From the NCBI GenBank assembly GCA_035463295.1, contig DATHTK010000115.1:56629-120628 (forward strand): 64,000 nt of DNA. Reading direction: 5' to 3'. The translations under genes were made by a program, and so were the position numbers. Below, one piece after another: positions 36,046 through 44,772 of this stretch. Position 1 is the first letter of the stretch. Each line of letters opens with the position of its first letter. This DNA comes from DATHTK01 sp035463295 (GTDB lineage Bacteria > Actinomycetota > Rubrobacteria > Rubrobacterales > Rubrobacteraceae). Under the pieces are notes generated by a model. The model saw only the letters and a program-made list of their open reading frames with translations. It ran no database searches and had not been told where the DNA came from.

Positions 36046-37046
36046 GTCGCTCCCCCGGCGGACCGCTCGCGGGAAGCGGAGGTCAATGCGTTCTGCAGGT
36101 CCTCGGTGAGCCCGGAGCCGACGCGTGATAGGCCCAGCAGGGCATTGTACACACCGCGCGCCGTCGAGTTGCCGTGCCCGATCACGACCGAGCCCCCGAT
36201 CCCCAGGAGAAAGGACCCACCGTAGGCCTCCGGGTCGAGGCGGTCCCTAACACCATAGAGCCGCGGGCGGAGAACTCCGGCCGCGAGCCTGCTCGAAATT
36301 CCACCGGTCAACGCGCCGCGCACCATGCCGAGCACCTCGCGAGCGACGCCCTCGGCGGTCTTCAGAACTACGTTTCCGGTGAAGCCGTCGGTCACGAGGA
36401 CGTCGGCGACCCCGCCCGCTATATCCCTCCCCTCGACGTTGCCGACAAAACGGAGGTCATTAGAAGCGGCCATGAGCCGGTGAGCCTCCTTGGCGAGATC
36501 GTTCCCCTTGCCTGGCTCCTCGCCGACGTTGAGCAGGCCGACGCGCGCCCTGCCATCGAGTCGGAGGTAACGCTGCGCGAACACGCCCCCAAGGATAGCG
36601 AAAACCAGGAGGTCGTGCGGCCGGCACGCGAGTGTAGCCCCCGCGTCGAGCAGGAGCACCGGCGCCCGGAAGGGCAGCACCGTGGCGATGGCCGGTCTCC
36701 GGCTGCCCGCGAGGCGACCGATGCGCAACAACGCCGCCGCCACCGTCGCGCCGGTGTTCCCGGCCGAGAAGAAGGCGTCCGCCTCGCCGGCCCGCACCAT
36801 CGCAGCGGCCACGGCGACGCTCGCGTCGGGGCGCGCCCGGAGGGCCGCGGCGGGTTCGTCGTCCATGCCTACAGCCCCGCCCGACTCGCGGAAGGAGACG
36901 TTGCCGGGGACGCCGGGCTCCGCTACCTCTCTCGTGCCGACGACGAAGAACCCGACGTCGGGCAGCTCTCTCGCCGCGGCGACGGTACCGGCCAAGATCT
37001 CTCCCGGCGCGTTGTCCCCGCCGAGAGCGTCTACCGCGATGCGCAT
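36042..37046 (-). CDS. plsX: Phosphate acyltransferase PlsX
   Basis: Makes acyl-phosphate from acyl-ACP, feeding phospholipid synthesis. The 334-residue protein starts MRIAVDALGGDNAPGEI and has AALLRIGRL, VTDGFTGNVVLKTAEG and GNSTARGVYNALL segments typical of the family. It follows rpmF and precedes fabH, the conserved rpmF-plsX-fabH order. Confidence 0.96.
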   Translation of the reverse strand: MRIAVDALGGDNAPGEILAGTVAAARELPDVGFFVVGTREVAEPGVPGNVSFRESGGAVGMDDEPAAALRARPDASVAVAAAMVRAGEADAFFSAGNTGATVAAALLRIGRLAGSRRPAIATVLPFRAPVLLLDAGATLACRPHDLLVFAILGGVFAQRYLRLDGRARVGLLNVGEEPGKGNDLAKEAHRLMAASNDLRFVGNVEGRDIAGGVADVLVTDGFTGNVVLKTAEGVAREVLGMVRGALTGGISSRLAAGVLRPRLYGVRDRLDPEAYGGSFLLGIGGSVVIGHGNSTARGVYNALLGLSRVGSGLTEDLQNALTSASRERSAGGAT

Positions 37047-37074
37047 CCGGAAGGCCCGCTAGGCAGTAGAGGCG

Positions 37075-37260
37075 CTACTCGGTGGCCTCCACCGCGACCG
37101 CCGTGCGGCCCTTGTAGTAGCCGCAGTTGGGACAGACCCGGTGCGACACGCGCGGCTGGTCGCAGTTGGGACAGGCAACCAGGTTCACCTTCTTCATCGC
37201 ATCGTGCGCGCGGCGCTGGTCCCTGCGGGCGTGAGAAGTCTTCTTTTTCGGAACTGCCAT
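37075..37260 (-). CDS. rpmF: 50S ribosomal protein L32, zinc-ribbon form
   Basis: Sixty-one-residue large-subunit protein starting MAVPKKKTSHARRDQRRAHD. Two CxxC pairs (CPNCDQ and CPNCGYYKG) make this the zinc-binding C+ form. The start at ATG 37260 is well placed; the longer open frame upstream overlaps the DUF177 gene. Confidence 0.96.
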   Translation of the reverse strand: MAVPKKKTSHARRDQRRAHDAMKKVNLVACPNCDQPRVSHRVCPNCGYYKGRTAVAVEATE

Positions 37261-37291
37261 GAGTGCGTACCTCCAGGTATCGGTTGGAACT

Positions 37292-37753
37292 TCAGAGATT
37301 GGACGCGAAGAGCCCGTCGAGCCCGCGCCAGCGCGGGTCGATCTGACCTTCGTCTCCGGGGGGCTCCACGGGATGCGTCCCCGGACAGAAGACCTGCATC
37401 GGGACCTCGCTCGGCAGGGCACGCTCGGTGTATCGCCTCAGATCGAGCGTCCAGTCCTCGACGCAGAGCTCCCGGTTCGTGGGTCCCCGCAGAAACGCCG
37501 AGTCGCCGAACTCCAGGCGCACCTCCGTCGGTTCGAGCGTCCTGTCGCAGGTGGTCCGGATAACGGTGCGAACCCTGAGGTCCACGTGCAATCCCTCGGT
37601 CAGCCGGGTCACGACGATGTCGGCTTCGGCCTCCTCGATCTCGTGGTGGCGGCCGTAGAGCTCGACGGGGTCCGCCTCGAAGCTCGCGTGGAGCTCTTGG
37701 TTGTCGCCCGGCTCCGCGCCGGGGCGCCTCAGGGGGATCAGGTATTCCTTCAT
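37292..37753 (-). CDS. DUF177 (YceD) family protein
   Basis: Conserved partner of rpmF, 153 residues here. Homologues have been linked to 23S rRNA accumulation in plants and bacteria. Visible features are the central VIRTTCDRTLEPTEVRLEFGDS strand region and a C-terminal acidic segment DPRWRGLDGLF. Only two of the usual cysteines remain. Role in large-subunit assembly is inferred from family and position. Confidence 0.9.
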   Translation of the reverse strand: MKEYLIPLRRPGAEPGDNQELHASFEADPVELYGRHHEIEEAEADIVVTRLTEGLHVDLRVRTVIRTTCDRTLEPTEVRLEFGDSAFLRGPTNRELCVEDWTLDLRRYTERALPSEVPMQVFCPGTHPVEPPGDEGQIDPRWRGLDGLFASNL

Positions 37754-37757
37754 GCTC

Positions 37758-38213
37758 CTACTCTTCCGGGACGCCCTGGAGCTTCGAGCGGCCCCGCTGG
37801 ACGGCCTCGAGAAGCTTGCCGAGGTTGTCCTCCAGGTTCGCCAGGACCTCGTCGGCGTAGTCCTCGGCGCCGAGGCGGATCTCGCGCTCGCGGCGGCGGG
37901 CGTCCTCCATGATCTCCGCGCTGCGCTTCTCGGCCCTCTTGAGGACCTCCTCCTCGGAGGTGATCTTCTCGGCCTCGTCCTGGGCGCTGCGGATAATGCG
38001 GTCGCTCTCGCTGCGGGCCTCGTCGAGCATCGCCTGGCGCTCCTTGACGATCCAGCGCGCCTGCTTGAGCTCCTCGGGGATCGTCTGGCGCATCTGGTCG
38101 ATGATGTCGAAGGCCGCGTCCCGGTCGACCATCGCCGTGTTGCCGAAGCCGGGGAAGCTGCGGGCCTCCTCCACCAGCTCCTCGAGCCTGTCTATGAGCA
38201 CCAGTACGTCCAT
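37758..38213 (-). CDS. SepIVA/DivIVA-like coiled-coil protein
   Basis: Acidic, mostly helical protein of 151 residues. It starts MDVLVLIDRLEELVEEARSF, has the FDIIDQMRQTIPEELKQARWIVKERQ region and a long charged helix (SESDRIIRSAQDEAEKITSEEE). This matches the actinobacterial group next to DUF177, rnc and coaD that includes mycobacterial SepIVA, a cell-division factor. Likely peripheral at the membrane or septum; the assignment rests on helical pattern and context. Confidence 0.75.
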   Translation of the reverse strand: MDVLVLIDRLEELVEEARSFPGFGNTAMVDRDAAFDIIDQMRQTIPEELKQARWIVKERQAMLDEARSESDRIIRSAQDEAEKITSEEEVLKRAEKRSAEIMEDARRREREIRLGAEDYADEVLANLEDNLGKLLEAVQRGRSKLQGVPEE

Positions 38214-38242
38214 CTTCTTAACCTATCCTTAGCCTGCAATCC

Positions 38243-39283
38243 CTATATACTACCGTCAGAGCGCGAGTATATCTCCCTGACGGTCTCCACTATGCCATCG
38301 GGGACGAGCCCGCGCACGTCGCCACCTAGAGAGACGATCTCCCGCACCATGCTCGACGAGAGGAAGCTGTGCTCCGCCGACGCCATGATAAAGACCGTCT
38401 CGAGCTCGGGGAACATCTTGCGGTTTAGCTGCGCCTGCTCGAACTCCATCTCGAAGTCCGAGACCGCCCGCAACCCCTTGACGACCACGCGCGCCTCCTG
38501 CTCCCGGGCGAAATCCACGAGCAGCCCCTCCATCACCTCTACAGAGACGTTCTCCAACTCCGCCGTCACCTTCTCCATCAACCGGGCGCGTTCCTCGGCC
38601 GACAGCCACGGCTGCTTGCGCAGATTGCTCCCGACCGCTACGACCACGTGGTCGAAAGTATTCGAAGCCCGCCGGATGACGTCGAGGTGACCCGCGGTAA
38701 CGGGGTCGAAGCTCCCGGGGCAGACCGCCACTATCATTGTCAGCTCATGCCCTTCAAGTATGGTTACGAACGTGCCGCCGTAGCGGCGCGTGACCCCTCT
38801 CTTGCCCGTCTCGCCCCCCGCCGGAGCGTCGCCACTCTCGATCACCACCCGACCGCCGGGCGCGAGCAGGGCGCCCACGCCCGGCATCACGCTCCCGACC
38901 TCGGATGCCGCGATTCTATACGGAGGATCGACGAAGATCAAATTGAATACTCGACCATCCGTAATCATCCGATCCAGTACGCCCCTCACATCCCCGCCTA
39001 CGACCTCCGCCCGGTCGGCGAGCCTCGTGCGCCGCAAGTTCTCCCGGAGGGTCGCGAGGGCTCGGCCATCCTTCTCCACGAAGACGGCCTTCTGGCAACC
39101 TCGGCTGAGGGCTTCTATGCCCAGAGCGCCCGTCCCGGCGTAGAGGTCCAGGACCTCCTCACCGTCGAAGAACTGCCCCAGGGAGTTGAAGACGCTCTCG
39201 CGCACGCGGTCGGCGGTCGGCCGGACACCTCTGGGCACCGTAGCGAGGCGCACCCCGCGCGCCGTTCCGGCGATGATCCGCAA
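38243..39283 (-). CDS. rsmD-coaD: Fused RsmD (16S rRNA m2G966 methyltransferase) and CoaD (phosphopantetheine adenylyltransferase)
   Basis: One uninterrupted frame carries two enzymes. Residues 1 to about 180 are RsmD: MRIIAGTARGVRL, YAGTGALGIEALSRG for S-adenosylmethionine and VDPPY as the catalytic NPPY-type motif. Residues 183-346 are CoaD: CPGSFDPVTAGHLDVI and SSSMVREI, penultimate enzyme of CoA synthesis. The join, EGHELT-MIVAV, has no stop; an ATG at 38737 marks the old coaD start and could still serve internally. TTG 39283 follows AGGGAG seven bases away. Normally these are two adjacent genes. Confidence 0.9.
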   Translation of the reverse strand: MRIIAGTARGVRLATVPRGVRPTADRVRESVFNSLGQFFDGEEVLDLYAGTGALGIEALSRGCQKAVFVEKDGRALATLRENLRRTRLADRAEVVGGDVRGVLDRMITDGRVFNLIFVDPPYRIAASEVGSVMPGVGALLAPGGRVVIESGDAPAGGETGKRGVTRRYGGTFVTILEGHELTMIVAVCPGSFDPVTAGHLDVIRRASNTFDHVVVAVGSNLRKQPWLSAEERARLMEKVTAELENVSVEVMEGLLVDFAREQEARVVVKGLRAVSDFEMEFEQAQLNRKMFPELETVFIMASAEHSFLSSSMVREIVSLGGDVRGLVPDGIVETVREIYSRSDGSI

Positions 39284-39287
39284 GATG

Positions 39288-41435
39288 TTACTCCCTGAAC
39301 AGCCACTCGACGTCCGCGCCAAGCAGCTCCCTGATCTCGCGCCGCAGCGGCCGGTGGTGCGGCTTTTTGAGGGTGGGATCTCCCGCTACTAGCGCGAAGG
39401 CCTCGCGCCGCGCTTCGACGAGGATATCCACGTCGCGCAGGAGCTTCGCCACCTTCAGGTCCGGCATCCCGCTCTGGCGGCTCCCGAAGAGGGTTCCCTC
39501 CCCGCGAATCGCGAGGTCCACCTCCGAGAGTCTGAAGCCGTCCTGGTGCTCTTCGAGCGCCTCCAGGCGCGCCGCGGCGTCGTCGGTCTTCGGCTCGCCC
39601 ACCAGGAAGCACTTCGGGGGATGCAGCCCGCGGCAGACCCTCCCGCGGAGCTGGTGGAGCTGCGAGAGGCCGAAGCGCTCTGCGCCCTCGATCACGATGG
39701 CGCTCGCGTTCGGGACGTCTACCCCGACCTCGACGACGACCGTGGCCACGAGCACCTGCGTCTCCCCGGAACGGAACGCGGCCATCGCCTCGCGCTTCTC
39801 GGCGGGCTTCATCCGCCCGTGCAGGAGCCCGACGCGCCGCTCGGGGAAGATATCCTGCGAGAGCTCGTCGAAGAGCTCCTCGGCGGCGCGGACGTCCTCC
39901 AGCGCCTCCGACTCCTCGACGAGCGGGCAGATCACGTACGCCTGCCGACCCTCCTCGAGTTCCCGACGGACGTTCTCGTAGGCCGCCTCGCGCCCCGCGA
40001 GGTCGACGATGGTTGTCTCGACTGGCTTCCGGCCCGGGGGCAGCTCGTCGATAACGGAGACCTCGAGGTCACCGTAGAGAGTAAGCGAGAGGGTTCTCGG
40101 TATCGGCGTTGCGGTCATCACGAGCGTGTCCGGCGTCTTGCCCTTCTCCTTGAAGACGGTGCGCTGACCGACGCCGAAGCGGTGCTGCTCGTCGACGACC
40201 ACGAGCGAGAGGTCGAGGAACTCGACGCCCTTCTGGATAAGGGCGTGGGTGCCCACTACCACGTGCGCTTCGCCCTTCTCTATGGCGTCGAGCGCCGCGC
40301 GACGTTCGGCGGTGCTCTGCGAGCCGGTCAGAAGGACGACGTTGACCGGTAGACTCGCGAGGGCCGAGGAGATAGAGAGATAGTGCTGCTCGGCTAGGAC
40401 CTCGGTCGGGGCCATGATCGCACCCTGCCCCCCAGACTCGACGGCGGTGAGGAGCGCGGCGACGGCGACGACGGTCTTGCCGCTTCCGACGTCTCCCTGC
40501 AGGAGCCTGCGCATCGGCCTCTCGGAGCGCATGTCGGCGAGGACCTCCTCCGTCACCCGCTCCTGCGCGGCGGTCAGGCCGAACGGTAGACCTTCGAAGA
40601 AGGGGTTCAGGAGCCTTCCGTCGCCCCTGTGACCCGTGCCGGTCTCCGTGATCTCCAGGTGCGCCTTGCGGGCGGCGAGGCCGGTCTGTATAAGGAAGAG
40701 CTCGTGGAAGATCAAGCGCCGCAGCGCCGCTTTGAGCCTCTTACGGTCGGTTGGGAAGTGGACCTCGTGGATCGCGTCGTGCAAGCTCGGGAGCCTGTGG
40801 CGAACGAGCACCTCCGCCGGAAGGGGGTCGAGCACGCGCCCGGCGGAGTCGAGGGCGCGGTGAATGAGGGTCCGCATCCTTCTGGCCTGTATGCCCTTGT
40901 TGACGGCGTAGACGGGGACGAATCGCCCGGCATGGGGACCGTTCTCCTCGCCCGAAGCGGGGTCTTCGACGACCTCGATGCTCCTGGCGGCGAGTTGTAG
41001 CCCGTAGCGGCGCTGAACCTCCCCGGAGACTACGACCCGGACGTCCGGGAACAACTGGTTGAGTAGCCATCCGCGGCCCCACACGGTAGCGGGGAGGTAG
41101 CCGGTCCCGTCGTAGAGTTGCACGGAGAAGCCCGGGGCGCGGCCCCTCACCGGCCTTCCGACGGGGCGCGTGCTCACTACACGGGCGAGCACCGTCGCCC
41201 TCTCGCCGACGCGCAGCTCGGAGATACTCTTTACGTTGGAGAGGTCCTCGTGGCGCGAGGGGTAGTGTGAGACCATTTCGGCCAGCGATACGATGCCGAG
41301 GTCCTTCAGCGCCGCCTCGATGCGCACTCCCACGCCCGGCAGCTCCGTGACCGGGCGCCGCCGGAGGTCGGTTAGGGTCGTCCGTCCGGGCGGCCCCGCC
41401 GCCTGCGGGCTCCCCCTAGAGGTGGGCCACGCCAT
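39288..41435 (-). CDS. recG: ATP-dependent DNA helicase RecG
   Basis: Branched-DNA helicase that regresses stalled forks and acts on Holliday junctions. ATG 41435 overlaps degV by 20 bases and gives 715 residues; the frame stays open farther upstream but only inside degV. The N-terminal wedge (OB) domain includes ARVVSTRPVGRPVRG. Helicase motifs are LLQGDVGSGKTVVA (I), VVDEQHRFGVGQR (II), MTATPIPRTL (III) and QLHQLRGRVCRG (VI). Confidence 0.95.
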   Translation of the reverse strand: MAWPTSRGSPQAAGPPGRTTLTDLRRRPVTELPGVGVRIEAALKDLGIVSLAEMVSHYPSRHEDLSNVKSISELRVGERATVLARVVSTRPVGRPVRGRAPGFSVQLYDGTGYLPATVWGRGWLLNQLFPDVRVVVSGEVQRRYGLQLAARSIEVVEDPASGEENGPHAGRFVPVYAVNKGIQARRMRTLIHRALDSAGRVLDPLPAEVLVRHRLPSLHDAIHEVHFPTDRKRLKAALRRLIFHELFLIQTGLAARKAHLEITETGTGHRGDGRLLNPFFEGLPFGLTAAQERVTEEVLADMRSERPMRRLLQGDVGSGKTVVAVAALLTAVESGGQGAIMAPTEVLAEQHYLSISSALASLPVNVVLLTGSQSTAERRAALDAIEKGEAHVVVGTHALIQKGVEFLDLSLVVVDEQHRFGVGQRTVFKEKGKTPDTLVMTATPIPRTLSLTLYGDLEVSVIDELPPGRKPVETTIVDLAGREAAYENVRRELEEGRQAYVICPLVEESEALEDVRAAEELFDELSQDIFPERRVGLLHGRMKPAEKREAMAAFRSGETQVLVATVVVEVGVDVPNASAIVIEGAERFGLSQLHQLRGRVCRGLHPPKCFLVGEPKTDDAAARLEALEEHQDGFRLSEVDLAIRGEGTLFGSRQSGMPDLKVAKLLRDVDILVEARREAFALVAGDPTLKKPHHRPLRREIRELLGADVEWLFRE

Positions 41436-42231
41436 AGGCTCCCAGGCCCACGTGAGACCCGACGACGCCGCCGATCTCGGCCACGAGCCTCTCCTCCACC
41501 CCGAGCTGCTCGGCGAGATCCGAGACCGCCTCCGGGGCGGCGATGTGCCCGAAGTAGAGCGGGCGGCCGGCGTCGGCCGCGGGCTTGACCTCCTCGACGA
41601 TAGCCGCCATTTGGCGCCTGCGCCCGCGGGTTCGCTTGTGCGGCACGACCTCGCCGTCATCGAGCTTCAGCACCGGGCGCACGTCGAGGGCCGTCCCCAC
41701 GAGACGCTGCGCCCGCCCGATGCGCCCGCTGCGGGCCAGATACTCGAGGGTGCCGACGGCGAAGAGCACGTTGCAGCGCTTCACGGCGGTCTCCGCCGCC
41801 CGCCGAACCTCGCCGAAGTCCCCGCCCCCGTCTATGCAGAGGAGGGCCTCGCGCAGGATCAGACCCGAGCCCATCTCCGCGCTCCTGGTGTCGAGCACCT
41901 CCACCGGCCTCTCGACCATGCCCGCGGCCGCCACGGCCGAGTCGTAGGTCCCGCTCAGGCCGCTGGAGATCGTGAGCACGAGGATGTCGTCGTAGGCCTC
42001 GAGGGCCTCGTAGGCCTCGACGAACGCCCCGGCGGGCGGCTGGGAGGTCGTGGGAAACTCCTCCGAGGCCCGCAGCCGCTCGTAGAACTCGGCGTTGGAC
42101 ATGTCCACCTTGTCCCTGTAGGTCTCCTCCGGGCCAAAGTGGAAGGTGAGCGGGACGACGCGGACGTCCGGGCGCTCGAGCACGCCGGGAGGGAGGCTCG
42201 ACGTCGAGTCGGTGACGACGGCGGTGGTCAT
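41416..42231 (-). CDS. DegV family fatty-acid-binding protein (FakB-like)
   Basis: Binds a fatty acid and presents its carboxylate to the kinase FakA. The 271-residue protein has the DegV pattern: VTDSTSSLPPGVLERPDVRVVPLTFHFG, FPTTSQPPAGAFVEAYEAL with the SQP serine that contacts the lipid, and ISSGLSGTYDSA. It overlaps the end of the fakA-like gene by four bases, which strongly supports a Fak role. Chain preference is unknown. Confidence 0.92.
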   Translation of the reverse strand: MTTAVVTDSTSSLPPGVLERPDVRVVPLTFHFGPEETYRDKVDMSNAEFYERLRASEEFPTTSQPPAGAFVEAYEALEAYDDILVLTISSGLSGTYDSAVAAAGMVERPVEVLDTRSAEMGSGLILREALLCIDGGGDFGEVRRAAETAVKRCNVLFAVGTLEYLARSGRIGRAQRLVGTALDVRPVLKLDDGEVVPHKRTRGRRRQMAAIVEEVKPAADAGRPLYFGHIAAPEAVSDLAEQLGVEERLVAEIGGVVGSHVGLGAYGVAHL

Positions 42232-43832
42232 TCGGCCGCCATCTGCAAGGGGTACAGGGGCTGCCCGCCGTCTCGGACCTCGACCACGAGCCTGTCGTCG
42301 AGCTCTCTGATGCGATTCGCCAGGCCGTGCGCGTCCGCCTCATCGAGGCCCTCGCCGCAGAGCAGCGTTATGTAATCCGCGCCGTCGGCGACGATGCGAC
42401 GGGCGAGGGCGAGGGCGACCCCCTCTACGCTCTTCTCGACAGCGACGAGGTCCCCGTCCAGGAGGCCCATAAAGGCGCCCTCGGGCACGCTGATGTCGCC
42501 GATGCGGGCGTCGCGCACGGCGCGGGTGACCTCCGCGCTCTGCAGGGCGGCCGAGATCTCCTGCATCTCCTCGACGACCTCCCCGGGCTCACCTTCGGCG
42601 TCGAAACCGACCATCGCCGCGAGCCCGGCCGCGATCGTGGTCGTGGGCACGACGTGGACCTCTGCGTCCACGAGCTCCCCGACCTGCTCGGCGGTCGGCA
42701 CTATGTTCGTGTTGTTCGGCAGGAGGATGACCGAAGGGGCACCCGTCTCCTCGACGGAGCGCGCGAAGTCGGCGGCGCTCGGGTTCGCCCCCTGGCCGCC
42801 CTCGACTACTACAGCCCCCATCGACTCGAAGAGCCCGCTGTTCCCCGCACCCCGGCTCGCCGCCACGACCGCCAGGCTCGCTGGCGGCCGCGAGGTCTCC
42901 TGCGAGCGCGATACGCGGGGTCCGGCCTCGATCTGGCCCTCCACCTGCGCCTCCATGTCGTCGACCTTGACGGCGGCTAGGCGCCCGAAGGTCCCGGCGT
43001 AAGAGATGGCGTCGCCCGGGTCCTGGGTGTGCAGGTGGACCTTGACGAGGTCGTCGTCGGCGACCACCAAGACGCTCCTCCCGCGAGCGCGGATACGCTC
43101 CTCGAACTCCGCATGGTCGCCCGCGAAGCCGGTGACGAGGAAGTTCGTGCAGTACCCCCAGGCCTCTTCTCCGGCGTGGATCGCCTCCAGATCAGGCGTC
43201 CCGCCCTCCTCCTCCGACGGAGCTTCGATCTCCTCGCCCGTCACGCAAGCGCGGATGCCGTCCAGGATCACGGCGACCCCCAAACCCCCCGCGTCCACAA
43301 CCCCGGCCTCGCGCAGAACGTCGAGAAGCTCCGGGGTCCGGCGGACGGACTCGTGGGCCGCCGCCGCAGCGACGCCGACTACGCCGGCGAGGTCCGCCCC
43401 GCCTTCGAGCGCCGCCCGCGCTCCCCGGGCGGCATCCTTTACGACGGTCAGCATGGTCCCCTCCACGGGCTCGCGGACCGAGGCGTAGGCCCGGTCCCGC
43501 GCCCCTTCGAGCGCTTCGGTATAGGTCTCGGGGGTGAAGCCCTCTCGCCCGGCGAGGACCTCGCAGGCGCCCCGGATCATCTGCGAGAGGATGACCCCGG
43601 AGTTACCGCGCGCCCCCATGAGGGCGGCCCGCGCGCCGGCCCTGGAGGCCGCCTCCGGGCTCTCGTAGGTCTTGCCGGCAGTCTCGTTCAGCACGGACTC
43701 GAGGGTGAGGAGCATGTTGGTGCCCGTGTCACCGTCCGGGACCGGGTAGACGTTGAGCGCGTTGATCCTGTCGACCTGGGCCTTTATTGCGGCGTGAGCC
43801 GCCCCCACGCAGAAGGCCGCCTCTATCGCCAT
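42228..43832 (-). CDS. DAK-domain fatty acid kinase (FakA/YloV-like)
   Basis: Phosphorylates FakB-bound fatty acids so that exogenous or recycled acids enter phospholipids through PlsX/PlsY. ATG 43832 gives 534 residues. The N-terminal DhaL-type nucleotide domain has NVYPVPDGDTGTNMLLTL and MGARGNSGVILSQMIRG; a middle and a C-terminal DegV-like domain follow. plsX lies 5 kb downstream on the same strand. Divergent from rpmB. Confidence 0.93.
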   Translation of the reverse strand: MAIEAAFCVGAAHAAIKAQVDRINALNVYPVPDGDTGTNMLLTLESVLNETAGKTYESPEAASRAGARAALMGARGNSGVILSQMIRGACEVLAGREGFTPETYTEALEGARDRAYASVREPVEGTMLTVVKDAARGARAALEGGADLAGVVGVAAAAAHESVRRTPELLDVLREAGVVDAGGLGVAVILDGIRACVTGEEIEAPSEEEGGTPDLEAIHAGEEAWGYCTNFLVTGFAGDHAEFEERIRARGRSVLVVADDDLVKVHLHTQDPGDAISYAGTFGRLAAVKVDDMEAQVEGQIEAGPRVSRSQETSRPPASLAVVAASRGAGNSGLFESMGAVVVEGGQGANPSAADFARSVEETGAPSVILLPNNTNIVPTAEQVGELVDAEVHVVPTTTIAAGLAAMVGFDAEGEPGEVVEEMQEISAALQSAEVTRAVRDARIGDISVPEGAFMGLLDGDLVAVEKSVEGVALALARRIVADGADYITLLCGEGLDEADAHGLANRIRELDDRLVVEVRDGGQPLYPLQMAAE

Positions 43833-44022
43833 CGCATCCGGCCTCTCTCCTCGCGCTCCACGGTACTCCCCCCGCACGCCGCCCCGCTGGAGCCGGCGAG
43901 CCCCCACGCTATTCGAATGCCGATAATCTGGTACAATCTCCGCCCGACGCCGGGAGAGGCGCCGCGCGAGCGAGCCCCCGGGTCCCCAAACTCGACCGGT
44001 ATCCTAGCACAGGAGAAGTTTC
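43833..44022. promoter_or_regulatory. Divergent promoter region between the fakA-like gene and rpmB
   Basis: 190 bases between divergent starts. On the plus strand TACAAT near 43935 is a plausible -10 for rpmB, but its -35 is weak; AGGAGA near 44011 is the rpmB ribosome-binding site. On the minus strand TTGTAC overlaps the same area. This is the only divergent junction in the first 48 kb. Confidence 0.4.
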
Positions 44023-44235
44023 GTGGCTAAAGTCTGTTACTCGTGCGGAAAGAAGCCGAGCTTCGGCAACGCCCGGAGCCACTCTTTGAAGGCGACTCGC
44101 CGGCGCTGGAACCCCAACCTGCAGAAGATAAGGATCCAGGACGGCCGGTCCACGAGGCGGGCGTGGGTATGCACCTCCTGCCTGAAGGCGTTCAAGGTCC
44201 AGAAGGCGCAGGCGACCGTCGCCGGGAGCGTCTAG
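44023..44235 (+). CDS. rpmB: 50S ribosomal protein L28, zinc-binding form
   Basis: Seventy-residue large-subunit protein on the plus strand with a GTG start. CYSCGKKPSFGN and CTSCLKAFK supply two CxxC pairs, so this is the C+ zinc form. The family core SHSLKATRRRWNPNLQKIRI is intact. It is slightly longer than usual at the C-terminus, and its stop overlaps the convergent ribH stop by four bases. Confidence 0.95.
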   Translation: MAKVCYSCGKKPSFGNARSHSLKATRRRWNPNLQKIRIQDGRSTRRAWVCTSCLKAFKVQKAQATVAGSV

Positions 44236-44771
44236 GCCCCGTCCACCACGGCGCGCCGAGAGGCCCCTCGCGCTGCGACCTCCCGCACCTTCGGCATCAG
44301 GTCGGCCATCTCTATCGCGGAGACGGCCGCCTCGAAGCCCTTGTTGCCGAGCTTGGTGCCGGCGCGCTCCATCGCCTGCTCTATCGTCTCGGTCGTGATG
44401 ACGCCGAAGATAGTCGGCACCCCCGTCTCGAGGGCGACCGCCGAGACGCCGGTCGCGGCGCCGCCCGCGACGTAGTCGAAGTGGGCGGTCGCCCCCCGGA
44501 TGACCGCGCCGAGGCAGATCACGGCATGGTAGCGCCCCGAGAGCGCCATCTCACGGGCGACGACGGGTATCTCGTAGGCGCCCGGCACCCAGGCGACGTC
44601 GACCGCCCCCGGATCTCCCCCGTGACGCTTTATGGCATCGAGGGCACCGTCCAGGAGCGGCCGGACGATAAAGTCGTTAAAGCGCGAGGCGACGACCCCG
44701 AAGGACCTCCCCGCGGCGGAGAGCTCCCCCTCGATGTGGTTCGCCCCCCCCGCGCTCACGGAGCCGTCCAC
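44232..44771 (-). CDS. ribH: 6,7-dimethyl-8-ribityllumazine synthase
   Basis: Penultimate enzyme of riboflavin synthesis. The 179-residue protein has the family motifs ASRFNDFIVRPLLDGA, WVPGAYEIPVVA, GAVIRGATAHFDYVA and the C-terminal GNKGFEAA. It is the last gene of the rib operon, directly after ribBA. N- and C-terminal extensions of about 15 and 20 residues are unconserved. Confidence 0.95.
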   Translation of the reverse strand: MDGSVSAGGANHIEGELSAAGRSFGVVASRFNDFIVRPLLDGALDAIKRHGGDPGAVDVAWVPGAYEIPVVAREMALSGRYHAVICLGAVIRGATAHFDYVAGGAATGVSAVALETGVPTIFGVITTETIEQAMERAGTKLGNKGFEAAVSAIEMADLMPKVREVAARGASRRAVVDGA

Positions 44772-44772
44772 C

